Source of the DNA: DASZCR01 sp035942915
Lineage (GTDB): Bacteria > Acidobacteriota > Blastocatellia > Pyrinomonadales > Pyrinomonadaceae
Assembly (NCBI GenBank): GCA_035942915.1
Contig: DASZCR010000176.1
Span: forward strand, 1-23,565
Length of the DNA: 23,565 nucleotides
Direction: 5' to 3'
In this document: piece by piece, positions 21,779-23,565 of the stretch
Numbering within the stretch: position 1 is the stretch's first letter
Layout of the letters: each line of letters begins with the position of its first letter
Notes under the pieces: generated by a model
Told to the model about the DNA's origin: nothing
What the model saw: only the letters and a program-made list of their open reading frames with translations
Databases searched by the model: none
Translations under genes and position numbers: made by a program

Positions 21779-23488
21779 TCAGATTTGGATGCCGCGAACC
21801 TTTTCGGGCTTCTTCTCCGGGGCGGGTTTGGCGGCGAGCACGGCCTCGTCCTGTGCGCGTCGGCGGCGCGCGCTCTCCGAGTGCCAGCGCGCCCATTCGT
21901 CGGGCGCGTCGAAGGTCTCGCCGCCGTGACGCGTGATGCGCTCGCGGACGCGGCACATGACGGGCGTGTTGACGCCGACGCCGCTAATCACGGCCTGACC
22001 CTTCGTCAGCGCGGGCAGTTCGGCTAACAGTTGTCGTCCCGCGCCCTCGACCGATTTAGCCACCGTGTCTTGGTCTATCGGGTTGACGATGCGCATGATG
22101 ACCTGCGTCATGCACTGCGAGAGCACGTCCTGGTCGAGTTTGCCGGGGCGCTGGGTGATGAGGCCGATGCCGACGCCGAACTTACGCCCCTCGGAAAGTA
22201 TCTGCTTGAGGATATTGGTCGAGACGACGGTCTGTCCGGCCGGGGCGAAGCGGTGCGCCTCTTCGAGCAGCGTGAAGACCGGATAGGGAAGGTGCGTGTC
22301 GCTCTGCGCTTCGGCCTCGCCGCGCACGGTCGCCATGCGCGCCTTGTTGACGCGGCGCAGGAGCGTGGCGACGACCACCTGCTGTTCGTTCTGTTCGATG
22401 TCGGAGAGTTGGAGGACGGTGCAGCGACCGGGTCGAAACAGTTCGGCGAGCGGGATGTGCTCTGTGTCCGAGAAGATGGAGCCGGGTTTGTCGAAGCGCG
22501 AGTCGAGACGCCAGAGCAGTCCGTCGATGGAACTGGCGTTCGAGGATTCGCTGCGCTCGCTGCCCTCATACTTCTGTTCGGTGACGGCGTCGCGCAGGTC
22601 GTGATAGCCCCACAATCCGCGCGCTCCGCGCTCGCTGGCCGTCAACTTCCGGTAAGCCTGCGAGAGAAAGTGGAGCATCTTGTCGGACGTGCCTTCGGGG
22701 AGCAGGTACTTGATGTCGGCCTCCGTGAGCGACGAGAAGCGGACACGGACGCGGTCGTGCGTGTAGATTTTGACTTCGGGCTGGTAATCGTCGCCGACGG
22801 CGCGAAAGCGCGCATCGGTCTCGATGGAGCGCAAGGTGTCGTATTCGCCGTGCGGGTCAACGATGAGCACGGCCGCGCGGTTGTAAGGCATCATCAACTC
22901 TTCGACGATGACGCCCGCCGTGTAGGACTTGCCCGCGCCGGTCGAGGCGAGGATGGCGAGGTGCGTGGAGACAACCTCCTTGATGGAGAGGACGATGGGC
23001 ACTTCGCCTGCGCCGCGCGTCAGGAGACTGCCGACGTGAGCCGAGCCGGTGTCGCCTTCGCGCCGCGCCGAGAGCATGGCCGAGAGCGTTTCGGAGGAAG
23101 CGAGGCGGACGGGGTCGCCCGGCGCGGGCGGGATACGCGGGTTGACGAAGTCTCCCATCCGCGCGCTGAAGTAGCCGATGGTTTCGACCGTGATTTCGTA
23201 GAGTTCGCAGCTTTGCCCGTCGAGGCCGATGAGCGAGGAGATGAGCGCGGGCGGCGTTTCGGGGTCGGAGGCGAAGGCGTCCGGCAGATTGCGCACGAGC
23301 CTCCGCCCGGTGATGTTGCCGACGATGCGCCGCTCCTCCGCGCCGTCGCGCGCAACGTAGTAGACGAACTCTCCGATGCGCGCTCGCGCGTGGTCGGCCG
23401 TGATGAAGAGATACTCGTGCGGCAACTCGCCCGGCCCCTTGACCGTTCCGGCCAGCGAGTCCGTGATGGCGTCGTGTGAAAGACTCAT
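21779..23488 (-). CDS. herA: HerA-type hexameric ATPase/translocase (HAS-barrel)
   Basis: A 569-aa FtsK/HerA-family ATPase. The N-terminal ~130 residues fit a HAS-barrel (GTVKGPGELPHEYLFITADH). The motor has a Walker A loop, STGAGKS (182-188), VLIVDPHGEYDTL (207-219), a Walker B strand ending in the glutamates of FTLLEEAHRF (405-414), and sensor-like GLITQRPGKL. The C-terminus is basic with lysine/proline runs. HerA normally works with the nuclease NurA in DNA end resection in archaea and some bacteria, and bacterial HerA also occurs with defence nucleases. No NurA, SIR2 or DUF4297-type partner is in the window, but the 5' side is cut off 77 bases upstream. The ATG at 23488 is preferred to the TTG at 23524; neither has a strong ribosome site. 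Confidence 0.9.
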   Translation of the reverse strand: MSLSHDAITDSLAGTVKGPGELPHEYLFITADHARARIGEFVYYVARDGAEERRIVGNITGRRLVRNLPDAFASDPETPPALISSLIGLDGQSCELYEITVETIGYFSARMGDFVNPRIPPAPGDPVRLASSETLSAMLSARREGDTGSAHVGSLLTRGAGEVPIVLSIKEVVSTHLAILASTGAGKSYTAGVIVEELMMPYNRAAVLIVDPHGEYDTLRSIETDARFRAVGDDYQPEVKIYTHDRVRVRFSSLTEADIKYLLPEGTSDKMLHFLSQAYRKLTASERGARGLWGYHDLRDAVTEQKYEGSERSESSNASSIDGLLWRLDSRFDKPGSIFSDTEHIPLAELFRPGRCTVLQLSDIEQNEQQVVVATLLRRVNKARMATVRGEAEAQSDTHLPYPVFTLLEEAHRFAPAGQTVVSTNILKQILSEGRKFGVGIGLITQRPGKLDQDVLSQCMTQVIMRIVNPIDQDTVAKSVEGAGRQLLAELPALTKGQAVISGVGVNTPVMCRVRERITRHGGETFDAPDEWARWHSESARRRRAQDEAVLAAKPAPEKKPEKVRGIQI

Positions 23489-23565
23489 GCGTGAAAAACT
23501 CTTAAGGAAGAGGGTTGGAGCCAACAGCCGATGAACGCGAGCGACGCGGCCGAGTATATCACGCC

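Noticed and set aside
22031..23479. Long open frame (482 codons) on the plus strand
   Set aside because: It is antisense to the clear HerA gene. Its translation is rich in Arg, Asp and Val with no domain, as expected opposite a G+C-rich gene.

Overview
The window is about 23.6 kb of G+C-rich bacterial chromosome (a 60-base sample at 9421-9480 is 63% G+C). It is packed with genes and has no rRNA and no CRISPR array. The gene content includes a caa3-type oxidase operon, a VWFA-related secreted protein, TPR and lipoprotein genes, Mpl (Gram-negative murein recycling), an RsbRST stressosome module, and DICT and HD-GYP signalling proteins. This suits an aerobic Gram-negative from the Acidobacteriota, perhaps Blastocatellia. 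That placement is inferred from gene style and not from a marker gene.

Layout. Positions 2-6252 (+) hold a terminal-oxidase operon: coxB (5' end outside the window), coxA, coxC, a small membrane protein, ctaG, a cytochrome c lipoprotein and a YVTN beta-propeller lipoprotein. Several of these genes overlap by 4 nt. A Nudix hydrolase follows at 6272-6688. Positions 6720-8563 are a small AT-rich island bounded by 57-bp direct repeats of the 3' part of a tRNA-Leu(CAA) gene. It carries one unrecognised 187-aa protein and a convergent Dam-type adenine methylase, and no integrase. The intact tRNA-Leu is at 8508-8593 (-). A response regulator with an HD-GYP output (8788-9948, +) ends in a strong hairpin terminator. 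It converges on a minus-strand series: VWFA protein, pta, a stand-alone DICT protein, a TPR lipoprotein-like secreted protein, and mpl. From 20704 down to 16352 (-) runs a stressosome-type operon: rsbR, rsbS, rsbT, an ATPase-PP2C phosphatase, and an unusual histidine kinase with a second, RsbT-like ATPase at its N-terminus. The window closes with a small secreted protein and a HerA-type ATPase (both -).

Two things stand out. First, the tRNA-Leu island is a compact two-gene insertion with textbook anticodon-loop attachment repeats but no recombinase, and its gene pair could be a minimal modification or defence unit. Second, a family of degenerate heptamer (7-bp period) repeats, often as facing arms that fold into hairpins, recurs at six places (3754, 5200, 12372, 16260, 18776, 21728). 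Most lie at gene 5' ends without a Shine-Dalgarno sequence. At ctaG and the beta-propeller gene the repeat is translated and supplies the hydrophobic core of the signal peptide.

Functionally, the oxidase operon builds and feeds a caa3-type oxidase. The rsb operon is a partner-switching signalling hub whose output (sigma factor, RsbU or cyclase) is not in the window. The rest are housekeeping or envelope genes.
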